Made by a program: the position numbers and the translations under genes. From Burkholderiaceae bacterium (GTDB lineage: Bacteria; Pseudomonadota; Gammaproteobacteria; Burkholderiales; Burkholderiaceae_C): a DNA stretch of 64,000 nt. Shown here one piece after another: positions 1 to 7,303 of this stretch. How positions within the stretch are numbered: the stretch's first letter is position 1; the number at the start of each line of letters is the position of its first letter. The DNA is taken from positions 310,001-374,000 of the forward strand of contig JAUYTN010000033.1 in the NCBI GenBank assembly GCA_030695205.1, in the 5' to 3' direction. The notes beneath the pieces were generated by a model. It had not been told where the DNA came from. It saw only the letters and a list, made by a program, of their open reading frames with translations, and made no database searches.

Positions 1-2
1 CC

Positions 3-395
3 ACCCCGCTCACCGCCGACCAATTGCCCGCGTTTGCTGAGCAACTGCAGGCCCTGAAGGCCGAGTTGCTGGCGCGGGTTCGCCAGCAGCGGGGTGGGGA
101 GGTCAGCCGGGCAGACGCCGCAGCCGAGGTGCGCGCACAGAGTCAGGATGACTGGGCCCAAACAGATGCCGAACGGGAGCTGTCGGTCACGCTGGAGGAG
201 CGGGAGCTGGCCGACATCAACGACATCGCGGCTGCGCAGCAGCGCCTGGCCGACGGCAGCTTTGGCGAGTGCGCCGACTGCGGCGCACCGATTGGCCTGC
301 CCAGGCTGCAGGCCAACCCAGTGGCGCTGCGCTGCATCGGCTGCCAAACCCAGCACGAACAACGCACCGGGCAAGCGCATGCGCCGCGACCCTGA
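3..395 (+). CDS. DksA/TraR-type C4 zinc finger protein (5' end cut by window)
   Basis: The C-terminal half carries a four-cysteine zinc finger with spacing C-x2-C-x17-C-x2-C, the hallmark of the TraR/DksA family, preceded by an acidic helical region. Family members bind the RNA polymerase secondary channel and modulate transcription initiation, often with ppGpp. The frame is open to the left edge with no stop. The residues before the first possible TTG at 24 (reading like LTADQLPAF) resemble a family N-terminus, so I treat the gene as truncated at the window edge. At about 130 residues it is nearer the short DksA-like paralogues than DksA itself (about 150). Confidence 0.85.
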   Translation, partial: TPLTADQLPAFAEQLQALKAELLARVRQQRGGEVSRADAAAEVRAQSQDDWAQTDAERELSVTLEERELADINDIAAAQQRLADGSFGECADCGAPIGLPRLQANPVALRCIGCQTQHEQRTGQAHAPRP

Positions 396-431
396 ACCTG
401 CGGCAGCAGCCAGTCCGGGTACGCCAGCGGT

Positions 432-857
432 ATGCTGTCGGCCATGAACAGTCTTTTCCACTTGGCATTCCATGTGCGCGACTTGGATGTGGCGCGCCAT
501 TTTTACGGACAGGTGCTAGGGGCGACCGAGGGCCGCAGCGCCCCCACCTGGGTGGACTTCGACCTCATGGGCCACCAGCTGTCGCTGCACCTGGGCGAGC
601 CGTTTGCCACCACCCTGACCGGCCATGTGGGCGAGCACCTGGTGCCCATGCCGCATTTTGGCCTCATCCTGCCACTGCCCGCGTGGCAGGCCATGGCGCA
701 GCGCCTGACCGATGCCGGGGTGGCGTTTGTGCTGCCCCCGCAGCTGCGGTTTGCCGGGCAGCCCGGCGAGCAGTGGACCCTGTTTTTTTGCGACCCCTTT
801 GGCAACCCCATCGAGGTCAAGGGCTTTGCCTCGCTGGGGACGGTGTTTCAGGCCTGA
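432..857 (+). CDS. VOC (glyoxalase/bleomycin resistance/dioxygenase) superfamily protein
   Basis: A 141-residue single-module protein of the vicinal oxygen chelate fold. The first strand (FHLAFHVRDL) contributes a metal-ligand histidine. A later histidine sits in MPHFG, and the C-terminal 'DPFGNPIEVKGF' supplies the usual glutamate. VOC proteins bind a divalent metal and act on small molecules; the substrate cannot be told from sequence. ATG 432 or ATG 444 could be the start; the second gives an N-terminus closer to the family. It is convergent with the FAA-hydrolase homologue, whose 3' end overlaps by 10 bp. Confidence 0.85.
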   Translation: MLSAMNSLFHLAFHVRDLDVARHFYGQVLGATEGRSAPTWVDFDLMGHQLSLHLGEPFATTLTGHVGEHLVPMPHFGLILPLPAWQAMAQRLTDAGVAFVLPPQLRFAGQPGEQWTLFFCDPFGNPIEVKGFASLGTVFQA

Positions 858-1894
858 GCGGGCTCCACCACCTGCTGCTGCAGGGCGCCCAGGGGGCTGA
901 ACCCGTCGCGGCTTTTCAGCTCCACCCGCACCTCATCGCCCCAGCACAGGTAGCCAGTCGTGGCCTTGCCGTGGTCCAACAGCTCCAGGGCCCGGCGCTC
1001 GGCGATGCAGTGCACCCCTCCGGCGGCCACGGGCGAGGGCTCGGCAACGGCAACACCAGCACCCGCAAGCACCTCGGCAGAAGGCGCACTCACAGGCCCA
1101 CCCGCCACCACAGAACCGGCGTGCAAGGCCCGGTGTGCGCTCAGCTGCGCCAGCAACTGGCCCCAGTGCAGGCCCATGTGGGCAGCGGTGTCGCCCACGC
1201 CCATGCGCCGACCGTTCCACTGGGTGTGCAGCGTCATGGCCAGGCGACCGTGGTGCCAGGCATCGCCCAACTCGTCCGGTGTGACGGCCACCGGCCCAAA
1301 CGACTGCCCGGGGCGGGTATGTGCATCGCCCAAGCCATCGGCCCAGGCCTTGGCCTGTGGGGCGCGCAGGCACCAGGTGTTGGCCAGCATCAGCAGGCGC
1401 ACCCCCTCCAGGGCCCGCGCGGGCGCGCTGCCAGCGGCAATGTCGCCGGTGATGACGGCCAGCCCGGCCTCAAAGTCCAGGTCCCAGGCCTCATCACCCA
1501 GCGCCACCGGGTCGCGCGCACCTTGCATGGCGTCGCCAGGCAAGGCCCACCAGTCGGGGGCACTCGCCCGTGTGACAGCTCCCAACGGCAGGCGCAGCCC
1601 GGCCTGGCGCAGGCGTTCGCGGTGACTGGGGTAGGCCGTGCCCCGCACACACTGGCTCGCGCGGGGCAGCGGCGCCAGGCACATGGCTGGGTCAAAGGCA
1701 AAAGCGTGGCGTGCACGCCCGCGGTTGAGCTCCAACGACAGATCCTGCAGCTGGGGCGAGACAAAGTTCCAGTCGTCCAAGGCCTGCTGCAAGGTGCAGG
1801 CCGCGCCCGTGGCATAGTGGGCCGTGCCCAAATCTCGGGATACCACCACCAGCTGCCCGTCGCGGGAGCCGTCTCGGTAACTGGCCAGTTTCAT
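848..1894 (-). CDS. Fumarylacetoacetate hydrolase family protein, metal site degenerate
   Basis: A 348-residue FAA-hydrolase family member. It has the N-terminal family opening (MKLASYRDGSRDGQLVVVSR), the PLPRA segment and a C-terminal CIAE...GDEVRVELK region. The metal site looks damaged. The usual E-x-E pair in a DFE-x-E motif reads D140-F-E142-A-G144, the usual N-D of the next strand reads N172-T173, and the GSGTVS loop reads AGGPVS. The family hydrolyses C-C bonds of diketo acids in aromatic catabolism. Here hydrolysis is doubtful and another role, or decay, is possible. Its ATG faces the DUF3108 gene and shares a base with a TTG on the other strand. Confidence 0.8.
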   Translation of the reverse strand: MKLASYRDGSRDGQLVVVSRDLGTAHYATGAACTLQQALDDWNFVSPQLQDLSLELNRGRARHAFAFDPAMCLAPLPRASQCVRGTAYPSHRERLRQAGLRLPLGAVTRASAPDWWALPGDAMQGARDPVALGDEAWDLDFEAGLAVITGDIAAGSAPARALEGVRLLMLANTWCLRAPQAKAWADGLGDAHTRPGQSFGPVAVTPDELGDAWHHGRLAMTLHTQWNGRRMGVGDTAAHMGLHWGQLLAQLSAHRALHAGSVVAGGPVSAPSAEVLAGAGVAVAEPSPVAAGGVHCIAERRALELLDHGKATTGYLCWGDEVRVELKSRDGFSPLGALQQQVVEPAQA

Positions 1895-1905
1895 TGATCA
1901 CACCC

Positions 1906-3222
1906 ATGGATACGCCCTCCACCACCCACCCGGCACAGGGCTGCTCGCCCGCGCAGAGCGCGTCGGCAAAGGGCGGCATTGTAGGAGCCCACACCCCGCC
2001 CGTCCGACCCGCGGCGCTGGCATGGCTGACAGCGGGCGTACTGGCACTGCACCTGGGGGCGTTGGCCTGGTGGCTGCTGCCCAGCAACGACACTGCCCCA
2101 GCGCAACCAGCCACCCAGCCGCTGCGCATGGTCGCGACCGCCCCCGCAACCCCACCCCACCCGGCTGCGCCAACCACCCACGCAACACCTGCAGCGCCCG
2201 CGAAATCTGCAATACCTGCGGTGGCAGGCTTGCCGGCCGCACCCGCTGTGGCAGCCGTGGCCGCCAAATCGGCCCAACCAGAACAGCGCGCCTCCCTGAC
2301 CCACCCACCCCGCACCGCTCCGCTGGCATCGGGTGCCGCACAACCACCACCAGAGCCGCCCCCAGCGCGCACACCCGCCACCGCCACCGCCACCGCCACC
2401 GCCACCGCCACCGCCACCGCCACCGCCACAAATTCAAAGCTTTTTGATGATCTTTCGCAATCCGATAAAACACAATCAGCTATTATTTTTGATAATACAG
2501 ACACCACCCAGGCACAGCCCGATGCCCGCAGCCATGCGATGCCCGTCTCCCTGTCGGTGGGCCCGCAAGCCCACCCGCTGCGCATACCCGACTCCACCAC
2601 CTTGAACTACCAGGTCACCGCCCGGCGCAAGGGGCTGGAGTTGCCGGCGCGCAGCACCCTGCGGTGGGAGGTCGACGGCGACAGCTACCGCGCCAGCCTG
2701 CTGATCGAGGCACCGCTGGCGCGCAACCGCAGCCAGACCAGTGTCGGCCGGGTGGACCCGGTGCTCGGGCTGCAGCCCCGCCGCTTTGGCGACAAAAACC
2801 GCTCCGAGGTGGCCACACACTTTGACCGAACCCGCAGCCCGGCGGTCATCCGCTTCAGCACCAATGCCCCCGATGTGCCGCTGCAGCCCCAGTCTCAAGA
2901 CCGGCTCAGTGTGCTGGTGCAACTCGCCGCACAGGTTGCTGGCGCGCCCGAGCGCTTCGAGCCCGGCCACCACACCACCCTGCACACCGTCGGCAGCCGA
3001 GACGCTGCACAGTGGGTGTGGCGGGTGGTGGGCACAGAGGCGCTGTCGCTGCCCGCAGGCCCCATGGAGACGCTGCACCTGGTGCGCGAGCCCGAGGGCG
3101 CCTACGACAACCGGGTAGACGTGTGGCTGGCACCCAACCTGGGCCACCTGCCCGCGCGCATTCTCTGGACGCAAACCAACGGCGATGTGGTGGACCAAAC
3201 CCTCAGCAGCCATACCCCTTGA
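1906..3222 (+). CDS. DUF3108 domain-containing protein with Ala-Thr repeat linker
   Basis: The C-terminal 210 residues match the DUF3108 family (predicted periplasmic beta-rich domain; opening LNYQVTARRKG, then repeated strand motifs ending near LPARILWTQTNG). Near the N-terminus is one membrane segment (about residues 30-50). A long Ala/Pro-rich linker follows, giving a TonB-like layout of anchor, linker and periplasmic domain. The linker contains nine in-frame GCC-ACC units (Ala-Thr) and then an AT-rich stretch of different composition that encodes a low-complexity insert. ATG 1906 is preferred to the in-frame TTG at 1894. The function of the family is unknown. Confidence 0.8.
   Translation: MDTPSTTHPAQGCSPAQSASAKGGIVGAHTPPVRPAALAWLTAGVLALHLGALAWWLLPSNDTAPAQPATQPLRMVATAPATPPHPAAPTTHATPAAPAKSAIPAVAGLPAAPAVAAVAAKSAQPEQRASLTHPPRTAPLASGAAQPPPEPPPARTPATATATATATATATATATNSKLFDDLSQSDKTQSAIIFDNTDTTQAQPDARSHAMPVSLSVGPQAHPLRIPDSTTLNYQVTARRKGLELPARSTLRWEVDGDSYRASLLIEAPLARNRSQTSVGRVDPVLGLQPRRFGDKNRSEVATHFDRTRSPAVIRFSTNAPDVPLQPQSQDRLSVLVQLAAQVAGAPERFEPGHHTTLHTVGSRDAAQWVWRVVGTEALSLPAGPMETLHLVREPEGAYDNRVDVWLAPNLGHLPARILWTQTNGDVVDQTLSSHTP
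2377..2430 (+). repeat. Hexanucleotide tandem repeat (GCCACC)9
   Basis: Nine perfect or near-perfect copies of GCCACC (the last ends in ACA) lie in frame in the DUF3108 gene and encode nine Ala-Thr pairs. The unit length is a multiple of three, so slippage would change linker length without shifting frame. Confidence 0.95.
2431..2498 (+). repeat. AT-rich interspersed element, copy 1 (in DUF3108 gene)
   Basis: This AT-rich block directly follows the hexanucleotide repeat. It shares with the other copies a CGC core and a right end reading CAGCTAT followed by an A/T run. It is read through in frame and encodes the insert NSKLFDD...SAIIFDN. Among the ten copies listed it is one of the more diverged. 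Confidence 0.55.
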
Positions 3223-3261
3223 AATACCGTCAGGCCTACCCCAACTTCCATCCAGGCAATC

Positions 3262-3285
3262 GCCGCAACAGCGGCACTTTTGTAT
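3262..3285 (+). terminator. Weak hairpin after DUF3108 gene
   Basis: GCCGC-AACA-GCGGC forms a 5-bp stem with a 4-nt loop, followed by a T-rich tract (ACTTTTGTATCTGTTTT). It lies 40 bp after the DUF3108 stop. The stem is short, so the call is tentative. Confidence 0.4.
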
Positions 3286-3404
3286 CTGTTTTCAACATTG
3301 ACCCCGGCTTCAGCCGGAACCCTGCGCTGTCGATAAGATCACAAACGCAGGGTGCGTGTTCGACTCCACCCGGAGCCGTCAACCCCTGCCAGGAGAACCA
3401 CACC

Positions 3405-3689
3405 ATGCACATGCTCTACGACTCAGACTCGTTCGCCGTGGTCCACATCCATGCCAATGCCCCACAAAGCGGTGATGCGTCGCCCGACGGTGTTCCCCAC
3501 ATGCCCCGCCATGGCTTCGAGATTGTGGACAAACGCTCGGGCAAAGAGGTGTACCTGGACGGCTCATGGGCAGAAATGTTCCAGATGCGCATCAACGCCT
3601 GGCAACAAAACACCCCCTCGCAGGAGGAGGTGGAAACCACGCTGGAGGGCTACAGCGGCCTCGCGCAGATGCCGGTGGTGGTGCACTGA
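3405..3689 (+). CDS. DUF3567 family protein
   Basis: A 94-residue protein of the DUF3567 family, small soluble proteins found mainly in betaproteobacteria. It opens with MHMLYDSDSF and has the core motif HGFEIVDKRSGKEVYLDG followed by a helical C-terminus. The start at ATG 3405 is set by a good ribosome binding site (AGGAG at 3391). Function is unknown. It is followed by a strong bidirectional terminator shared with dps. Confidence 0.88.
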   Translation: MHMLYDSDSFAVVHIHANAPQSGDASPDGVPHMPRHGFEIVDKRSGKEVYLDGSWAEMFQMRINAWQQNTPSQEEVETTLEGYSGLAQMPVVVH

Positions 3690-3715
3690 CACCCACCACC
3701 CGGTCAACCCCACCC

Positions 3716-3750
3716 AACAAAAAACCGCCTGGTCAGGCGGTTTTTTGTTG
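3716..3750. terminator. Bidirectional rho-independent terminator
   Basis: The sequence has a perfect GC stem CCGCCT/AGGCGG around a short GGTC loop. It is flanked by AAAAAA on the left and TTTTTT on the right, with the A and T tracts also pairing. It sits between the convergent DUF3567 and dps genes and should work in both directions. Confidence 0.95.
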
Positions 3751-3772
3751 GGGCTTTCACAAGTTTCGCAGC

Positions 3773-4294
3773 TCACTCCTCCAGCATGGCGCGCAGCATC
3801 CACGCCGCCTGCTCGTGCACCGTCAGGCGCTGCACCAACAGGTCGGTGGTGGGCTCGTCACTGGCCTTGTCCACCACGGGCAGCAGACGGCGGGCGGTTC
3901 GGGCCACAGCCTCGTGCCCCTCGGCCAGAATGCGCACCATCTCCAGCGCCTTGGGCGGCTTGGTGGGCGCGTCGGGCAGCGAGCTGAGCTCGCCAAACTG
4001 GGCATAGGACCCCGGAGCCACGTGGCCCAGCGAACGGATGCGCTCGGCAATCGGGTCCACAGCATTCCACAGCTCGGTGTACTGCACCATGAACATGGCA
4101 TGCAGGCTGTTGAACATCGGGCCTGTCACGTTCCAGTGGAAGTTGTGGGTGGTCAGGTACAGGGTGTAGGTGTCGGCCAGCAAATGGCTCAAGCCTTTGG
4201 CGATGGCCTCGCGGTCTTTGCCGCTGATGCCAATGTCCATGCCCACATGGGCGGGGGTAGGTGGCGTGTCTTTGCGCTTGCGGGATGCAGACAT
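3773..4294 (-). CDS. dps: Dps-family DNA-protecting ferritin-like protein
   Basis: A 173-residue Dps/miniferritin. The ferroxidase helix is clear: [13 protein letters not shown], then [12 protein letters not shown] with the following D and E of the PIAERI helix. The subunits form a 12-mer that oxidises Fe(II) with hydrogen peroxide and coats DNA in stationary phase or oxidative stress. The N-terminus is Lys/Arg-rich (SASRKRKDT), the usual DNA-contacting tail. The start has a strong AAGGAG site. It is convergent with the DUF3567 gene and divergent from the ChaN-like gene. OxyR or other stress control is likely from the family, but no operator was identified. Confidence 0.93.
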   Translation of the reverse strand: MSASRKRKDTPPTPAHVGMDIGISGKDREAIAKGLSHLLADTYTLYLTTHNFHWNVTGPMFNSLHAMFMVQYTELWNAVDPIAERIRSLGHVAPGSYAQFGELSSLPDAPTKPPKALEMVRILAEGHEAVARTARRLLPVVDKASDEPTTDLLVQRLTVHEQAAWMLRAMLEE

Positions 4295-4443
4295 GACGAT
4301 CTCCTTGGGGGGTTGCAGGTGCGAAATATCTTAGACCGTGCACCACGCCCCACACCGTGCGCCAAGTCACATTCGGGTCCAACATGGCCCATGGCTATGG
4401 TCGAAATAACCACCCTCTGCACGGCCCGCCGTGCCCGCGTACG

Positions 4444-5439
4444 ATGGCTCCCATGACCTCACCCCATCCCCACCGGCCAGCGCCCCACCACCCCTGGCCC
4501 ATCGCACAACCAGCCGCCCGGCACCTGCCAGCGGCCCTGGCCGTCTGCGCAGCGGTGTGGGCGCTGGCGGGGTGCGCGCTGCCCATCAGCGCCCATCCGA
4601 CAACCAGGGCCGCTGCCCCTGAGGCCTTGGCACCCCAGGCCTCACCCGCTCACACACGTGCTCAAACACACTCGCACAGACCAACACCCGCACAGGTGCC
4701 GGTGCTTGACATCGCCACCCCCGTCGCCCAGCGCCTGCATGCCCTGGGCCGGCCCGATGTGCTCATGCTGGGCGAGCAGCACGACGCCCCCGACCACCAG
4801 CGCCAGCACCTGGCGGCTGTGCAAGAACTGGCCGCAGTGGGTGAGCTGGGGGCAGTGGTCCTGGAGATGGCCGATACCGGCAGCCACACGGTGGGCTTGC
4901 CTACCCACGCCACCGAGGCACAGGTGCAACAGGCACTGGCTTGGCGCGACAGTGCCTGGCCATGGGCCCACTACGGCCCCGCCGTGATGGCCGCCGTGCA
5001 GGCCGGTGTGCCCGTGTGGGGTGGCAACCTGCCCCGCACGCGCAACGCCGCTGTCATGAAAGAAGCCGACTGGGACACCCGCGTTGCGCCCGAGGTGCTG
5101 CAAGCCCAACGCAATGCCGTGCGCGAGGGCCACTGCAACCTGCTGCCCGCCGGGCAAATTGGCCCCATGACACGCATACAGCTCGCCCGCGATGCCCACA
5201 TGGCCCAGGCCGTGCAAGCGGCGGTCGTTCCGGGAAAGACTGTGCTGCTGCTCACGGGCAGCCAGCACGCGCACCGCTTGCTGGGCGTGCCCCAGCACCT
5301 GCCGCCCAGCCTGTCGCTCGCAACCGTGCGCCTGACCACCGACGGCATCCGCCCTGGTGACGCTGGAGGCTTTGACGCGCTGTGGACCACCCCCGCCTTG
5401 CCCCCGCGCGACCACTGCGCCGAGCTCAAAGGCCGCTGA
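4444..5439 (+). CDS. ChaN-like haem-binding family lipoprotein
   Basis: A 331-residue protein with a lipoprotein signal: hydrophobic stretch then lipobox L-A-G-C. The body has the ChaN/Tiki-like pattern of LMLGEQHDAPDHQ, VVLEMAD and ...LLLTGSQHAHRLLGVP, containing conserved His and Glu residues. ChaN of Campylobacter is an outer-membrane lipoprotein that binds haem as a dimer and is linked to iron uptake. The link here is by family only, and no iron-uptake genes lie nearby. ATG 4444 or 4453 is chosen because it places the signal peptide at the N-terminus. The linker after the lipobox is long and low in complexity. Confidence 0.78.
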   Translation: MAPMTSPHPHRPAPHHPWPIAQPAARHLPAALAVCAAVWALAGCALPISAHPTTRAAAPEALAPQASPAHTRAQTHSHRPTPAQVPVLDIATPVAQRLHALGRPDVLMLGEQHDAPDHQRQHLAAVQELAAVGELGAVVLEMADTGSHTVGLPTHATEAQVQQALAWRDSAWPWAHYGPAVMAAVQAGVPVWGGNLPRTRNAAVMKEADWDTRVAPEVLQAQRNAVREGHCNLLPAGQIGPMTRIQLARDAHMAQAVQAAVVPGKTVLLLTGSQHAHRLLGVPQHLPPSLSLATVRLTTDGIRPGDAGGFDALWTTPALPPRDHCAELKGR

Positions 5440-5462
5440 ATCCGCGCGACAATTCCAGCCCT

Positions 5463-6335
5463 ATGCCGAACACCACGCCACCCTCCCCCGCCCACACCTA
5501 TGTGCTGACCCTGTCGTGCCCAGACCGCCTGGGCCTGGTGCACGCCGTCTCCGGCTTCTTGCTGGAGCGCTCGGGCAACATCGAAGAAGCCGCCCAGTTC
5601 AACGACCACGACACCGGCCTGTTTTTCATGCGGGTGCAGTTTGCCTGCGCCACCGTCAGCCACGAACAGCTGCGCACTGACCTGGCCGCCCTGGGCGAGC
5701 GCCTGAACCTGCAGTGGCAACTGCACGCCACCGCCCAACCCATGCGCACGGTGCTGATGGTCAGCCAGCAGGGCCACTGCCTGAACGACCTGATGTTTCG
5801 CTGGAAAAGCGGGCTGCTGCCGCTGGACATCCGCGCCATCATCAGCAACCACCGCGACTTTTACCAACTGGCAGCCAGCTACAACGTGCCCTTTCACCAC
5901 ATCCCGGTGTCGGCAGGCAACAAGGCACAGGCCGAGGCGCGGCAGCTGGAAATCATCGAGTGCGAAGGGGCCGAGCTGGTGGTGCTGGCGCGCTACATGC
6001 AGATTCTGAGCAACGACCTCTGCCAGAAGCTGGCGGGCCGCGCCATCAACATCCACCACAGTTTTTTGCCCAGCTTCAAAGGGGCCAAACCCTACTACCA
6101 GGCGCACGACAGGGGCGTCAAACTCATCGGCGCCACCGCCCACTACGTCACCGCCGACCTGGATGAGGGCCCCATCATCGAGCAGGATGTGGCCCGCGTG
6201 GACCACAGCCTCACGGTGGACGACCTCACCGCCCTGGGCCGCGACACCGAAAGCCAGGTTCTGGCCCGCGCCGTGAAGTGGCACAGCGAACACCGGGTAC
6301 TCATCAACGGCCACCGGACGGTAATTTTCAAGTAG
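5463..6335 (+). CDS. purU: Formyltetrahydrofolate deformylase
   Basis: A 290-residue PurU. It has an N-terminal ACT domain (about residues 12-90, CPDRLGLVHAVSGFL) and a C-terminal formyltransferase-like domain. The catalytic NIHHSFLPSF and the aspartate loop TADLDEGPIIEQDV are intact. The enzyme hydrolyses 10-formyl-THF to formate and THF, supplying formate for PurT and balancing the C1 pool. The start ATG 5463 gives the usual family N-terminus. An AT-rich interspersed element begins directly after the stop. Confidence 0.95.
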   Translation: MPNTTPPSPAHTYVLTLSCPDRLGLVHAVSGFLLERSGNIEEAAQFNDHDTGLFFMRVQFACATVSHEQLRTDLAALGERLNLQWQLHATAQPMRTVLMVSQQGHCLNDLMFRWKSGLLPLDIRAIISNHRDFYQLAASYNVPFHHIPVSAGNKAQAEARQLEIIECEGAELVVLARYMQILSNDLCQKLAGRAINIHHSFLPSFKGAKPYYQAHDRGVKLIGATAHYVTADLDEGPIIEQDVARVDHSLTVDDLTALGRDTESQVLARAVKWHSEHRVLINGHRTVIFK

Positions 6336-6384
6336 AAATCGCCTTTACCGCTTACTGCGCAATGGAAGTAAGCTATATATTTCC
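6336..6384 (+). repeat. AT-rich interspersed element, copy 2 (intergenic)
   Basis: The element fills most of the purU-LysR gap. It has the family layout: left part ATCGCCTTTACCGCTTACT, then an AT-richer right part ending AAGTAAGCTATATATTT. The CGCTT core and AGCTAT end match the other copies. Confidence 0.65.
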
Positions 6385-6417
6385 ACGCTAACCACTGGAT
6401 CACCTCCAGCCCGTCAC

Positions 6418-7287
6418 ATGACCGTCCGCATCCCACCCATCCAATGCCTGCTGACCTTTGAGGCCCTGGCCAGGCTGCGCAGCGTGACGCAGGCGGCCGA
6501 AGAGTTGTGCGTCACGCCCAGCGCCGTCAGCCACCGGGTCAAGCAGCTGGAGCTGATCATCGGCACCAAACTGTTTGGCCGGGCGGATTTTTCCCTCACC
6601 AGCGAGGGCAGCGAGTACCTGGCCCATGTGCGCGAGGGGCTGGCCATTCTGGAGCGCTTTCCCAGCAAGGGCGCGGCGCCCGGGCGGCGCAAACTCAAGG
6701 TGGCGGTCACGCCCACGTTTTCGCGCTCCATCCTCATGCCCCGGCTGCGCCAGTTCACCGAGGCCTACCCCGACATCGATCTCACGTTGCAGGTCAGCAT
6801 TCCGCTGCTGGACGTGGTGGCCGAAGACGCCGACCTGACCATTCGCTTTGGCACCGGGCGCTACGCCGATGTCGAGCACGTGTGCCTGCTCAAAGACGAG
6901 GTCACTCCGCTGGCCTCGCCCACGTTTGTGCTGGAGCGTGGCCCCTTTGACACCGCCGCCGATCTGGCCGGTGTGCCGCTGCTGCGCAGCCCGCTGGAGC
7001 CCTGGCGCACCTGGTTTGCTGCCCACGAGCTGGACTGGCCGGAGCCCTCCGAGGGCTCCACCTTCAACGACATTGGGCTGATGTGCGACGGCGCCGCCGC
7101 TGGCATGGGTGTGGCCCTGGTGCGCCTCAAGCTGGGCCAACCCTGGCTGGAGCACGGCACGCTGGTGCGGGTGTTCGAGCGCGCGGTGCCCAGCCCGCAT
7201 GCCCACTACCTGTGCTGGCGCACCGGCACCATGGACCGCTGGGAATGCGCCGCCTTTGCCGACTGGCTACAGCAAACACTGGTCTGA
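6418..7287 (+). CDS. LysR-family transcriptional regulator (GcvA-like)
   Basis: A 289-residue LTTR. The N-terminal winged helix-turn-helix (about residues 5-63) includes TQAAEELCVTPSAVSHRVKQLE, the GcvA subgroup signature. A periplasmic-binding-like effector domain follows. LysR proteins usually act on a divergent neighbour, but here the next gene (hybrid kinase) lies downstream on the same strand 16 bp away and may be co-transcribed. Effector and targets are unknown. Confidence 0.88.
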   Translation: MTVRIPPIQCLLTFEALARLRSVTQAAEELCVTPSAVSHRVKQLELIIGTKLFGRADFSLTSEGSEYLAHVREGLAILERFPSKGAAPGRRKLKVAVTPTFSRSILMPRLRQFTEAYPDIDLTLQVSIPLLDVVAEDADLTIRFGTGRYADVEHVCLLKDEVTPLASPTFVLERGPFDTAADLAGVPLLRSPLEPWRTWFAAHELDWPEPSEGSTFNDIGLMCDGAAAGMGVALVRLKLGQPWLEHGTLVRVFERAVPSPHAHYLCWRTGTMDRWECAAFADWLQQTLV

Positions 7288-7303
7288 GCGCTGCCCACCC
7301 CAT

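Noticed and set aside
269..1897. Long + strand frame antisense to the FAA-hydrolase gene
   Set aside because: Shadow of a high-GC minus-strand gene. It has no domain similarity, whereas the minus frame matches a known family.
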